Shown: positions 53,705 through 61,953 of the stretch, one piece after another
Layout of the letters: each line of letters begins with the position of its first letter
Position numbering within the stretch: the stretch's first letter is position 1
Assembly: GCA_965230485.1 (NCBI GenBank)
Contig: CBDDLA010000001.1
Location: 1,302,001 to 1,366,000, forward strand
Direction of reading: 5' to 3'
DNA: 64,000 nucleotides
Source: Putridiphycobacter sp965230485
GTDB lineage: Bacteria; Bacteroidota; Bacteroidia; Flavobacteriales_D; Crocinitomicaceae
Program-made: the position numbers and the translations under genes
The notes under the pieces: generated by a model
Seen by the model: only the letters and a program-made list of their open reading frames with translations
Told to the model about the DNA's origin: nothing
The model's database searches: none

Positions 53705-53832
53705 CACAACAACGTGTATAGTTCATTGCTCGGAAATACCTAATCGGAATTTCTATCGCTTCTGAACAATAGGTTCCTGTTTATTTGCTAACTTAGTGCA
53801 AACGCAACGAAACCATACACGAACACGTTGTG
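53705..53832 (+). repeat. attC-like site 3
   Basis: The left core CACAAC (53705-53710) is in ATAACTACTCACAAC, 14 of 15 complementary to the cassette 3 start. Arms: GTGTAT (53714) with ATACAC (53815-53820). The right core GTTGTG (53827) opens cassette 4. Length 128 bases. Confidence 0.8.
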
Positions 53833-53936
53833 TTTCATTCGGAAAAGCCCAACACACATTAACACATTTGGTTTTTGCCTAACGCAAGCCGACCCAAAAA
53901 ACCAAAAGAGCTTAATCTTCCCAACCCTTCTGACTG

Positions 53937-54140
53937 TTACGATTTTGAATTTCTTCTGGTTGGATACATGACTTGTTGTTCTTTAAATTGCCCAATCTCT
54001 TCCCTTAAGGTTTGATTGATATTTTGAATCAAATCATTTTGGAATTTCATAATGCCTAACAAATCGTGCATTGCGTTTAAATTTTCTAATTGTTTATAGA
54101 CAATTTCTTCTAAATCTGCTTTGGTATATTTTTTGCTCAT
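53937..54140 (-). CDS. Small coiled-coil protein paired with an XRE gene (copy 2)
   Basis: The product is 67 residues and aligns along its length with 49180-49374: KYTKADLEEIV, LENLNAMHDLLGIMK, basic tail PTRRNSKS. It is divergent from the XRE gene at 54309 and precedes a restriction-modification system. The preceding ~100 bases from the core contain TTTGGTTTTT and AAAAAACCAAA, which could form its terminator. Confidence 0.7.
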   Translation of the reverse strand: MSKKYTKADLEEIVYKQLENLNAMHDLLGIMKFQNDLIQNINQTLREEIGQFKEQQVMYPTRRNSKS

Positions 54141-54194
54141 AATCTAATTTTAAAGTATTCAAAAAAAACTTTAAAAGGTTATAATTATGCTTTT

Positions 54195-54300
54195 AAAGCA
54201 TAACAAAGTTATTAAAAATATTTAAATGAACACTATAAAGCATAAAATAATGCGAATAACATCTCAAATGAAGTTGTTATCTTTGACAGTTAAGCATAAG
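54195..54300. promoter_or_regulatory. Divergent operator region of the second XRE module
   Basis: A dyad ATGCTTTTAAAGCAT lies near 54187-54201, and related half-sites AAAGCATAA and TAAGCATAA recur near 54236 and 54292, between the coiled-coil gene and the XRE start. Three similar half-sites before a C-protein-like regulator suggest its own operator. Confidence 0.5.
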
Positions 54301-54308
54301 AATTTGTA

Positions 54309-54524
54309 ATGGATAAAGAAGTTTACAATCGCATTAAAGCAGTTTTAGCAGAAAAAGGAAAAACCAATAATTGGTTAGCCGATCAATTAGAAATGAATCG
54401 AACCACAGTTTCTAAATGGTGTAGAAATGAAATGCAACCGAGGGTTGAAAAATTATTTCATATAGCCAAAGTGCTTGAAATAGATGTGAGAAAATTATTA
54501 ATTTCTACAGAAGAACGTAAATAA
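54309..54524 (+). CDS. XRE-family regulator, copy 2 (restriction-modification controller)
   Basis: A 71-residue helix-turn-helix protein paralogous to 49544-49756: NRIKAVLAEKGKTNNWLADQL, RTTVSKWCRNEMQPRVEKLF, EIDVRKLLIST. It lies 44 bases before the methyltransferase. Its place and size match C proteins, which time restriction endonuclease expression after entry into a new cell. Confidence 0.85.
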   Translation: MDKEVYNRIKAVLAEKGKTNNWLADQLEMNRTTVSKWCRNEMQPRVEKLFHIAKVLEIDVRKLLISTEERK

Positions 54525-54568
54525 ATTACGGCCTAAAAATAGACCTTTGATTTAAAATGATATATTAA

Positions 54569-55837
54569 ATGAAACTTAAAGAGAAAATTACAACAGAAGA
54601 TTTTGGAGACAGTTCCTTTAAAATTAGAATTGTTGAGCCTGAAAATGAACAAAAGGCATCTTTTACTCATTATTTGCACAATCATAGAAATGGTGTTTCT
54701 CAATTTTACAAAAAGGATGCTATAGCTTATGCAAAGGATCTTTTGACCAAAAAATACCCAACAGAAAGTATCACTAATAAAGTTGCAGAAGAAGCATTAC
54801 AATACTTCCTTTTTGACTTTAAAAATTCAGTTCCATTTCCAGAACCTAAAAAACAAAAATTTAAATTCATAGATTTATTTGCGGGAATTGGAGGTTTTAG
54901 ACTTGCTTTTCAGAACATAGGTGGTAAATGCGTTTTTACAAGTGAATGGGATAAATATTCAAAAAAAACTTATCAAGCAAATTTCGGGGAAGTTCCATTT
55001 GGCGACATTACAAAATCTGAAACAAAAAGTTATATCCCTGATGGATTTGATGTTTTATGTGCAGGTTTTCCCTGTCAATCATTTTCTATAGCAGGAAAAA
55101 GAGGAGGATTTGAAGATACCCGAGGAACTTTGTTTTTTGATGTTGCCGAAATTATAAAAAAGAAACAGCCTAAAGCATTTTTCCTAGAAAATGTTAAAGG
55201 TTTAAGAAGCCACGACAAAGGAAAAACTTTAGAAACAATTCTAAATACGCTAAGAAACGACTTAGGCTATTATGTTCCCGAACCACAAATTATAAATGCC
55301 AAAGAATTTGGTGTTCCACAAAATCGAGAACGCATTTTTATTGTTGGGTTTAGAAAAGATTTAGAAATTACTGATTTTAGATATCCCAAATCAACTGATA
55401 AAAGTAAAATTTTAGAAGATATTCTTGAAAAAGAAGAAGTCTCTGTTAAATACTATCTTTCAACTACGTATTTAGACACACTTCGTAATCATAAAGCAAG
55501 ACACGCAAGCAAAGGAAATGGATTTGGATATGAGATAATTCCAAATGATGGAACTGCTAATGCAGTAGTTTGCGGTGGAATGGGAAGAGAACGAAATCTA
55601 ATACTTGACAATAGACTTACAAATTTCATTCCTGTAACACACATTACTGGAGAAGTCAATAAAGAAGGGATTAGAAAAATGACCCCAAGAGAATGGGCAA
55701 GACTTCAAGGATTTCCAGAAGAATTTAAAATTGTAGTATCGGATGCTCAAGCTTATAAACAATTTGGTAATTCAGTTGCTGTACCAGCAATTCAAGCAAC
55801 TGCTAAAAAAATCATAGAAAAACTAGCTAATAAATGA
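54569..55837 (+). CDS. DNA (cytosine-5) methyltransferase of a HpaII-type system
   Basis: A 422-residue enzyme. After a ~95-residue N-terminal extension, the C5 motifs appear in order: FIDLFAGIGGFRLAF (SAM binding), GFPCQSFSIAGKRGGF (catalytic Cys), FLENVKGL (ENV), NRERIFIVGF, and QFGNSVAVP at the end. It overlaps the endonuclease by 4 bases (ATGA). The partner endonuclease resembles HpaII, so the expected target is CCGG. Confidence 0.93.
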   Translation: MKLKEKITTEDFGDSSFKIRIVEPENEQKASFTHYLHNHRNGVSQFYKKDAIAYAKDLLTKKYPTESITNKVAEEALQYFLFDFKNSVPFPEPKKQKFKFIDLFAGIGGFRLAFQNIGGKCVFTSEWDKYSKKTYQANFGEVPFGDITKSETKSYIPDGFDVLCAGFPCQSFSIAGKRGGFEDTRGTLFFDVAEIIKKKQPKAFFLENVKGLRSHDKGKTLETILNTLRNDLGYYVPEPQIINAKEFGVPQNRERIFIVGFRKDLEITDFRYPKSTDKSKILEDILEKEEVSVKYYLSTTYLDTLRNHKARHASKGNGFGYEIIPNDGTANAVVCGGMGRERNLILDNRLTNFIPVTHITGEVNKEGIRKMTPREWARLQGFPEEFKIVVSDAQAYKQFGNSVAVPAIQATAKKIIEKLANK

Positions 55838-56913
55838 TTACAGGAAACAAAGGGGAATGGAGCGAAATCTATGTGCTTTTTAAACTTTTAGGAGATAAGG
55901 AGCTTCAGCCTGGAGACGGCAATATTGAAAAGATTCAAAATGTCATTTATCCTATAATTAAGATACTTAGAACTGAATCAAATAATAATTTTGAGTATTC
56001 AATTCAAGATGATATTGTTTTAATTTCAGGTAATGAAGAAGTACTTAGAATACCCATTCAAGAATTTAAAGAAAAATCAATTTCATTACTGAACTCTATT
56101 AGAGCAAATTCTGAAAGAACATTCTCCGTTCCAGATGTTGAAGAGTTTATGCAAAGTATAAATTGCATTTCACTTAAAGCAAGTTCATCCTCCAAAACTG
56201 ATATCACTATTGTTGTTCATGACCAAAGAACAAGTCAACAACCGACTCTTGGGTTTAGTATAAAATCACAATTAGGAAACCCTTCAACACTATTAAACGC
56301 AGGAAAGACAACCAATTTTATTTATAAAATAAAAGACGTATCACTTACTGAAAAAGAAATTACTGAAATAAACAGCATTGATTCTAAAAGTAAAATAAAA
56401 GACAGGATTGAAGCTATCACAAAAAAAGGAGGACATTTTAAATTCGCAAATACTGAAAAACAAATATTTTCAAATAATTTGGTTCTTATAGACAGTTCTC
56501 TGCCTCAAATTACCGCAGAAATTGTCTTTCATTTTTTCACAAGTAATGATTCTAAAACAATTGACTTAGTTTCTGAGATAGAAGAAGAGAATCCCCTTAA
56601 TTTTGACATCTCTAATGAGCATCAATTTTACTCGTATAAAATCAAACGTTTTTTAACTGATGTTGCACTTGGAATGATGCCTTCAAAAGTTTGGACAGGG
56701 GAATATGATGCCACAGGTGGATACCTAATTGTAAAAGAAGATGGTGAAATTCTATGTTATCATATTTATAATCGAAATGAGTTTGAGAATTATTTAATCA
56801 ACAATACAAAACTTGACACTGCTAGTTCTTCAAGACACGGATTCGGAGAGATTTATAAAGAAAATGAAGAGTTGTATTTTAAATTGAATTTACAGATTAG
56901 ATTTATAAAGTAA
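55834..56913 (+). CDS. HpaII-family restriction endonuclease
   Basis: A 359-residue protein beginning TGNKGEWSEIYVLFKLLGD, the start pattern of the HpaII family, with LGFSIKSQLGNPSTLLNAG in the middle, a likely catalytic segment. Coupled to the methyltransferase by overlapping start and stop. Expected to cut unmethylated CCGG; specificity is inferred from family only. About 115 bases separate it from the next attC-like site and hold no gene. Confidence 0.87.
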   Translation: MITGNKGEWSEIYVLFKLLGDKELQPGDGNIEKIQNVIYPIIKILRTESNNNFEYSIQDDIVLISGNEEVLRIPIQEFKEKSISLLNSIRANSERTFSVPDVEEFMQSINCISLKASSSSKTDITIVVHDQRTSQQPTLGFSIKSQLGNPSTLLNAGKTTNFIYKIKDVSLTEKEITEINSIDSKSKIKDRIEAITKKGGHFKFANTEKQIFSNNLVLIDSSLPQITAEIVFHFFTSNDSKTIDLVSEIEEENPLNFDISNEHQFYSYKIKRFLTDVALGMMPSKVWTGEYDATGGYLIVKEDGEILCYHIYNRNEFENYLINNTKLDTASSSRHGFGEIYKENEELYFKLNLQIRFIK

Positions 56914-57028
56914 AAATGCCATCACTAACGCCATACACATTGCCAAGTCACAAAGCCGGCCTCACGAGCCAATACTTGTCAAAGAGTATGCCTTCCCCAA
57001 CGCTAAAAAGTGAAATGAAAAACGAAAA

Positions 57029-57094
57029 CACAACAAAAAGTATAGTGCATATCTACCCTGCGGGTTAGCTACAACACCATACTCAAACGTTGTA
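57029..57094 (+). repeat. attC-like site 4
   Basis: The left core CACAAC (57029-57034) is in GAAAACACAAC, complementary to the cassette 4 start with one extra base. Arms: AGTATAGTG (57039-57047) with CACCATACT (57075-57083); inner CTACCC-tgc-GGGTTAG. The right core GTTGTA (57089) opens cassette 5. Only 66 bases. Confidence 0.8.
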
Positions 57095-57107
57095 AATTAT
57101 TTAAAAT

Positions 57108-57695
57108 ATGACAAATAAGCAAAGACTTCAGCTTGTTTTAAATGGCTTTTCCTCTATGAGCGAAAATGCTTTCAAGCTTTCTGAAGGTGTTTGGCATGAA
57201 AAATCATTTATAAAAGGTGAATTATTTAATGACTATAAAAATGTTTGCAAGGAACTAGGCTTTATTCTAGAAGGAACATTTCGCTCCTATATTATTGATC
57301 CCATTAGTGGGGAAGAAAAAAATGTATTCTTTTTTTCCAAAGGTGGTTTTATTTCTGCCTATAAAAGCTTTGTCAATCAAATTCCTTGTCAATTTTATAC
57401 AGAAGCATTAACAGATGCACGAATTCTGTGTATTAATACTAAATCTCTTGATGAACTATACAAACAATCTCATGAATGGGAGAATTTTGGTCGGTTAACT
57501 GCAGAATGGGTGGCAAGTGTAGTTACTCAGAGAGTGGAAAGTTTTCTCCTAAAATCTCCCGAAGAACGATATTTAGATTTAATAAAAGCTCATCCTGAGC
57601 TGTGCAATGAAATACCTCTTTATCATATTTCATCATACCTTGGAATACAAGGTCCATCCCTTAGTAGAATAAGAAAAAGATTAGCGGGCAAATAA
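57108..57695 (+). CDS. Cassette 5: Crp/Fnr-family regulator
   Basis: A 195-residue protein with a beta-barrel sensor (GFILEGTFRSYIIDP, FFFSKGGFISAYKSF) and a C-terminal helix-turn-helix (LYHISSYLGIQGPSLSRIRKRL). It resembles the Crp-type gene of cassette 3 in layout. A hydrolase follows 71 bases downstream, a likely target. Confidence 0.87.
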   Translation: MTNKQRLQLVLNGFSSMSENAFKLSEGVWHEKSFIKGELFNDYKNVCKELGFILEGTFRSYIIDPISGEEKNVFFFSKGGFISAYKSFVNQIPCQFYTEALTDARILCINTKSLDELYKQSHEWENFGRLTAEWVASVVTQRVESFLLKSPEERYLDLIKAHPELCNEIPLYHISSYLGIQGPSLSRIRKRLAGK

Positions 57696-57766
57696 CGATT
57701 TTAACCGAGGTTAAGAAAATACGTTTTTAAGATACTGAACTTTGCTTCAAATAAACAAGAAGTAAA

Positions 57767-58636
57767 ATGAAGTTATATACAATCTTAGTAGCATTCGCAT
57801 TATTATTTTCTGCGAATTCTTATTCTCAAGATCTAAATCAAAGCAAAATGGAAAAAAATCTAAAATCAAAGACTATCATATTTATCCATGGTCTATTTGT
57901 GAATAATGAAAGTTGGAAGGAATGGAAAACGTTCTTTGAAAGTGAAGGATACACTTGTTACACTCCTGCAAACCCTAAGCATGATGGCGAACCCAATAAA
58001 CTTCGTCTGAATCCTCCTCAAGGTTTAGAAGATGTTCGTTTTGAAGATTGGTTATTGAACTTGGAAAAAATGATTGACACTCTACCTGAAAAACCCATTC
58101 TTATTGGACATTCGTTTGGTGGGCTTGCGGCACAAAAGTTAGTTGAAATAGATAAAGCCGAAGCTGCAGTGCTGATTAGCTCTGCACCACCAAAAGGCAC
58201 ATTATCATTCAAACCTAGCTTTTGGAAAGCCAACAACAAAAGTTTAAACTTTTTTAAAGGAAGAAGTGTTTTTAATCCTGATACAGAAAAATATAAAAAG
58301 TGGTTTCATTATGCTTTTTCTAATACTCTTTCAAAAGAAGAGTCTGATAAAGCGTTTGATCAATATACGGTTCCAGAGAGCCGAAGAACGCATAGAGCTG
58401 CATTAAAAAAAATCACTAAAGTTGATACTAAGAAGCCTCATGCTCCTTTGTTATTTCTTGGAGGATTAGATGATGTAATAGTTCCAAATGAGCTGTTAAG
58501 AAAGAATATAAAGCAATATAAAAATCAGGAAAGTATTGTTGATTCAAAATTTTTCGCAGGTAAAGATCATTTTATATGCGGTGCTGATGGATGGGAACAA
58601 GTTGCAAAATTTGCTCTTGAATGGATGAAGAATTGA
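57767..58636 (+). CDS. Exported alpha/beta hydrolase
   Basis: A 289-residue protein with a signal peptide ending near SYSQ. Core motifs: IFIHGLFVNNESW (oxyanion loop), nucleophile elbow GHSFGGLA with Ser, LGGLDDVIVP (acid) and KDHFICG (His). Related to general serine hydrolases/esterases; substrate unknown. Second gene of cassette 5. Confidence 0.87.
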   Translation: MKLYTILVAFALLFSANSYSQDLNQSKMEKNLKSKTIIFIHGLFVNNESWKEWKTFFESEGYTCYTPANPKHDGEPNKLRLNPPQGLEDVRFEDWLLNLEKMIDTLPEKPILIGHSFGGLAAQKLVEIDKAEAAVLISSAPPKGTLSFKPSFWKANNKSLNFFKGRSVFNPDTEKYKKWFHYAFSNTLSKEESDKAFDQYTVPESRRTHRAALKKITKVDTKKPHAPLLFLGGLDDVIVPNELLRKNIKQYKNQESIVDSKFFAGKDHFICGADGWEQVAKFALEWMKN

Positions 58637-58649
58637 AATAAAAACGATT

Positions 58650-58778
58650 TACAACAAGGTATAAAAGCAATAGCGGTTTGGATGCATATTCAAACCGCTA
58701 TTGTGTTTAATTAAAGTATATTGGAATCCGAAAGTTAGAGCATTTTAATCTACTACTGCTCTTATACAAACGTTATGC
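58650..58778 (+). repeat. attC-like site 5
   Basis: The left core TACAAC (58650-58655) is in GATTTACAAC, 9 of 10 complementary to the cassette 5 start. Arms: GTATAAAAGCA (58659-58669) with TGCTCTTATAC (58757-58767). The interior has a strong hairpin, CAATAGCGGTTTG with CAAACCGCTATTG. The right core GTTATGC (58772) opens cassette 6. Confidence 0.82.
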
Positions 58779-59314
58779 ACAATCACAAGAAGACATATTG
58801 GATTTTAATTATAGTACTTGGAATAATGTACTCTTGTAATGGTTCAAACGAAACTGAACCAGATTCTGATGACCAGCAAGTAACGGAGCCAATTAATTTA
58901 ATGGACTGTCAACCTGAAAAATTCGAAATTCTATTCGAAAAATTGGAAGAATTTTTACCCTTAATGGATACTGGTTGCAAAGAATTTAAAGTTGCCTACA
59001 AGCCAATTCCTGAGGAAGAAAAAGAACTTATGACGATATACATGTCGGAATTTGTTACAAAACATTTAGCGGATTCGCCAGAATCTGATAGCACTCTTTT
59101 CTTGCAAGAATATCAATTCACTGACTTAGAATTCTGTGAACCAACAATAACTTATGACAGCTCAGATAGTTGCTCGTTCTACACAGGACTAATTTATCAC
59201 ACCCTGGACTATAAGGTTCAGTTTATTAGACTATTTCAGGACGGAAGCGAAGAATATTTTGACCTATACCTTGACTTAACCAATGACGAACCCAGAGTGA
59301 TTGGGTTTGGTTAA
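58775..59314 (+). CDS. Cassette 6: hypothetical lipoprotein
   Basis: A 179-residue protein with a lipobox (IIVLGIMYSCNG). The mature part is strongly acidic, with cysteines at DCQPEKF, TGCKEF and SCSFY, and no recognised family. Its ATG (58775-58777) lies inside the core GTTATGC, so the start codon is part of the crossover site and no ribosome site from the cassette itself is possible upstream. Confidence 0.7.
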   Translation: MHNHKKTYWILIIVLGIMYSCNGSNETEPDSDDQQVTEPINLMDCQPEKFEILFEKLEEFLPLMDTGCKEFKVAYKPIPEEEKELMTIYMSEFVTKHLADSPESDSTLFLQEYQFTDLEFCEPTITYDSSDSCSFYTGLIYHTLDYKVQFIRLFQDGSEEYFDLYLDLTNDEPRVIGFG

Positions 59315-59318
59315 AACA

Positions 59319-59489
59319 GTGCATAACACAGTAGGTAAAGTTCATGTCCGACTCTCTGGCCACGCTTTTCCCTCCCATTACGTGTACATATCCAGGCTTC
59401 CATCTCTCGGTCGGACAAACCAGAGTCCGGGGTTTTGGCCACCGCACATCAAGACGGCATAAATGCCTAGCTTTACCCAAACGTTATGC
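59319..59489 (+). repeat. attC-like site 6
   Basis: GTGCATAAC (59319-59327) is the exact complement of the cassette 6 start GTTATGCAC. Arms: GGTAAAG (59334-59340) with CTTTACC (59471-59477). The interior is unusually GC-rich, with GTCCGAC and GTCGGAC pairing. The right core GTTATGC (59483) opens cassette 7. Confidence 0.8.
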
Positions 59490-60053
59490 TCAATTTACCA
59501 AAGATTTTATAAACAACTCGTTTGACGCTTTGAGGCGTTCTAGGTCTTTCATGAATTTGGAGATAATAGTTACTCCGGTTGTATAAATAAGAATAGCATC
59601 CCCTATTGCCTCGGCTTGGCTAGATAGAGAAGTATCCGATAAATACTTGACAATTTTTGATTTCAGAATTTGATTATTCTCCAGTAGAAAAATTGAGATT
59701 TCTTTATCCCTTGCCAATTCTGCAGCGGTATTAGCTAACATACAACCTTTGGAGTAAGGATCCAGTAAGAGGTTTTCAGCCTGAAAATCTAAAAATTTCT
59801 TAATTCCTAAGATTGGGTCTTTCTCGCTATTTAACACTTGCTCAATTACGGCAATTCCACCCTCACGATACATAGATAAACACGAGTCAAAAAGCTCCCT
59901 TTTACTGCCAAAACTGTTATAGAAACTTCCTTTGCCTATTCCAAGCTCTTGTGTTAAATCTGAAAGAGAGGTAGCTTCATAGCCATTGCGCCAAAAAAGG
60001 TTGGTAGCCTTTTCCATTACCTCAATTCTATTAAATAGTTCGACTTTCGGCAT
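59490..60053 (-). CDS. Cassette 7: TetR-family repressor
   Basis: A 187-residue protein with an N-terminal TetR helix-turn-helix (VMEKATNLFWRNGYEATSLSDLTQELGIGKGSFYNSFGSK, core at ~10-45 cited in part) and a ligand domain of the AcrR/YxaF kind (YSKGCMLANTAAELA). It is divergent from a membrane protein and a reductase in the same cassette. Twin operators lie in the gap. Typically such repressors respond to reactive or toxic small molecules. Confidence 0.9.
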   Translation of the reverse strand: MPKVELFNRIEVMEKATNLFWRNGYEATSLSDLTQELGIGKGSFYNSFGSKRELFDSCLSMYREGGIAVIEQVLNSEKDPILGIKKFLDFQAENLLLDPYSKGCMLANTAAELARDKEISIFLLENNQILKSKIVKYLSDTSLSSQAEAIGDAILIYTTGVTIISKFMKDLERLKASNELFIKSLVN

Positions 60054-60078
60054 ATCACAAATTTAAAAAAAAACATCA

Positions 60079-60130
60079 TTTGTACCGTTCGTTACAAAGT
60101 ATTTATTATGTTTGTACCAATTAGTACAAA
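60079..60130. promoter_or_regulatory. Twin TetR operators over a rightward promoter
   Basis: Dyad 1: TTTGTAC...GTTACAAA at 60079-60098. Dyad 2: TTTGTAC-caatta-GTACAAA at 60111-60130. A -7 box TATGTTTG (60107-60114) overlaps dyad 2, so binding would block transcription of 60141-61490. Confidence 0.7.
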
Positions 60131-60140
60131 TAAAAATAGA

Positions 60141-60560
60141 ATGAATAATTTAAAAAAAATTTACGTGGGGTTCTTGGCGCTGAACACATTAATGCAAATA
60201 GGTGCTGGAATGTTGATGATATCAGATTTTAAGGAGGTAGTAACATCCATGTTCCATCTTAACTATACTGAAAACATGAAACCACTTGGTCAAGTTTTGG
60301 CCTCTAATGTTTTCTTTTTTGCAGGAATCCTGATACTAAGCATTATATGGATTTTTAAACGCCAAAGCAAGGGAGTTTCATTAGCCGTGTTCTTTGGCTG
60401 GTTTATAATGATTGCAGGAACAATCTCCTATTTGTCTCAAGGGGTAATAGAAGGCCTTACCATGGATTTACCGCGCGGGCTCATCATTATAATTATGGGT
60501 TATTTAATTCAGCGACAAGACAAAAAATCTTCGTTCGATAAAAATGATAAAACCAAATAG
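60141..60560 (+). CDS. Small four-helix membrane protein
   Basis: The start is at 60141 (MNNLKKIYVGFLALN); the upstream ATG at 60108 overlaps the operator. The product is 139 residues with four hydrophobic segments and the pattern of DUF4345-like proteins. It sits 9 bases before the reductase under TetR control. Confidence 0.7.
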   Translation: MNNLKKIYVGFLALNTLMQIGAGMLMISDFKEVVTSMFHLNYTENMKPLGQVLASNVFFFAGILILSIIWIFKRQSKGVSLAVFFGWFIMIAGTISYLSQGVIEGLTMDLPRGLIIIIMGYLIQRQDKKSSFDKNDKTK

Positions 60561-60569
60561 ATTGATACT

Positions 60570-61490
60570 ATGAATAGAACATTTTTGATCACAGGAGCTA
60601 ATGCAGGACTCGGGAAAGAAACAGCTCGACAGTTGGCACTACAAAAGGAAACCGACCGCATTATTATGGGATGTAGGAGCCCTGAAAAAGCAAAGGTCGC
60701 TAAAAAAGACCTAGAAGAGGCTACAGAGCGAAATATCTTTGAAATTCTAATCATGGACGTCTCGGATGCTGAATCAGTGAGGAATGCCGTACAACAACTG
60801 GAAGGGAGCGTTGATGCATTAATATTGAATGCTGGCGGTATGGGGGGAAAAACTCCCAATCGTAGAACAGAGTCAGGAATGAACGAGCTAGCGGCAAGCA
60901 ATATACTCGGAAATGCAGTTCTAGTTGAAGGCCTAATTAAAGTTGGAAAATTGAATAAAGTAGCTATGCTTGCGAGTTCTGAGGGAGTGATTATGGGAAT
61001 GAAAAAGGGATTGAAAGAATCAGGCCAAAACACGCATTCAAGTGAAGAACTACAATCTATTTTGAACGGATCTTATTTCGGGGAAAAATATAACGTTATG
61101 AAAGGCTATCAACTAGTAAAATATATAGCGACTTTATACATGTCTTCATTAGCAAGAAAATACCCAGATTATAAATTTATCTCAATGAGTCCTGGTGCAG
61201 TTCCAGGCACCTCTATTGCGGATAATTCACCTATTATGTTTAAAATTATGTGGAATAAAATCTATCCTATTATGATTGCGTTGTTTGGGGTAGGACACAA
61301 AATAGACAAAGGTGCCGAGCGATTTCTAGACGCTATTACAAATGACAGATACAGATCAGGAAGATTCTATGCTAGCAAGGAAAGTAAGTTCACTGGAGAA
61401 ATCGTTGACCAATTTCAGATTTTACCAGCTTTAGCCAATGTCGATTCTCAGGACAACGCCTACAAGGCAGTTCATAAGTTCTTATCTTAG
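60570..61490 (+). CDS. Short-chain dehydrogenase/reductase
   Basis: A 306-residue SDR with the cofactor motif TGANAGLG (~7-14), LNAGG, a catalytic Ser in MLASSEGV and Y-x3-K (GYQLVK). It is longer than classical SDRs (250), with an extra C-terminal part like protochlorophyllide-reductase or retinol-dehydrogenase-type members. Likely detoxifies a carbonyl compound sensed by the TetR protein. Confidence 0.87.
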   Translation: MNRTFLITGANAGLGKETARQLALQKETDRIIMGCRSPEKAKVAKKDLEEATERNIFEILIMDVSDAESVRNAVQQLEGSVDALILNAGGMGGKTPNRRTESGMNELAASNILGNAVLVEGLIKVGKLNKVAMLASSEGVIMGMKKGLKESGQNTHSSEELQSILNGSYFGEKYNVMKGYQLVKYIATLYMSSLARKYPDYKFISMSPGAVPGTSIADNSPIMFKIMWNKIYPIMIALFGVGHKIDKGAERFLDAITNDRYRSGRFYASKESKFTGEIVDQFQILPALANVDSQDNAYKAVHKFLS

Positions 61491-61501
61491 CAATTGAAAA
61501 A

Positions 61502-61562
61502 GAGCATAACAATGTGTATGGTGCATACCCTGCGGGATACGCTCCATACACTAAACGTTAGC
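61502..61562 (+). repeat. attC-like site 7
   Basis: GAGCATAAC (61502-61510) is the exact complement of the cassette 7 start GTTATGCTC. Arms: GTGTATGG (61514-61521) with CCATACAC (61544-61551); inner GCATACCC/GGGATACGC. The right core GTTAGC (61557). At about 60 bases this is the clearest and most compact site. Confidence 0.85.
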
Positions 61563-61608
61563 GGTAATTACGATATAGTTCAAGAAGACTCACCAATAAC
61601 CCAACCTA

Positions 61609-61953
61609 ATGAAGAATAATGAAATACTAAATCAATTAAAATATTTTATTGTCCCACATCCAATATTTGCGGATTCAGAGGAGGATATTTTCACACCAAG
61701 AAAGGGAATCTCTATAAATATCTGGGCAGAAGGTGGATTTGAGATATTGGCTAAAAATGAAACAACTGAAATTAATTTTAATTCAATTTCCACAGGCGTG
61801 ATAGTCTTTTCTTTTAGAGAAATGACTAATCAACTTATTACTCGACTATTTGCTAATAAAATAATAGGATTTGAATTAATTCGGGATAAAGACAATACTG
61901 AGGATATATCTAAATTATTAGATCTAAAAAGGAACAAAAGAATTAAAGAATGA
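61609..61953 (+). CDS. Cassette 8: hypothetical protein upstream of a SUKH protein
   Basis: A 114-residue protein, no leader, no recognised family (GISINIWAEGGFEILAKN; FSFREMTNQLITRLFANKIIGFELI). Its stop overlaps the next start by 4 bases (ATGA), so the two are translated together and are probably functional partners. A toxin-immunity relation is possible given the SUKH neighbour. Confidence 0.65.
   Translation: MKNNEILNQLKYFIVPHPIFADSEEDIFTPRKGISINIWAEGGFEILAKNETTEINFNSISTGVIVFSFREMTNQLITRLFANKIIGFELIRDKDNTEDISKLLDLKRNKRIKE

Noticed and set aside
56926..56943. GCCATCACTAACG after the HpaII-type gene as a third copy of the 111-bp repeat
   Set aside because: Only ~10 bases match (CCATCACTAA) and the conserved right end TTTCAGAGGGTGATGG is absent.
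56914..57000. A ninth attC-like site in reverse orientation
   Set aside because: Both ends carry the same core polarity on that strand and the arms pair over only about 5 bases.
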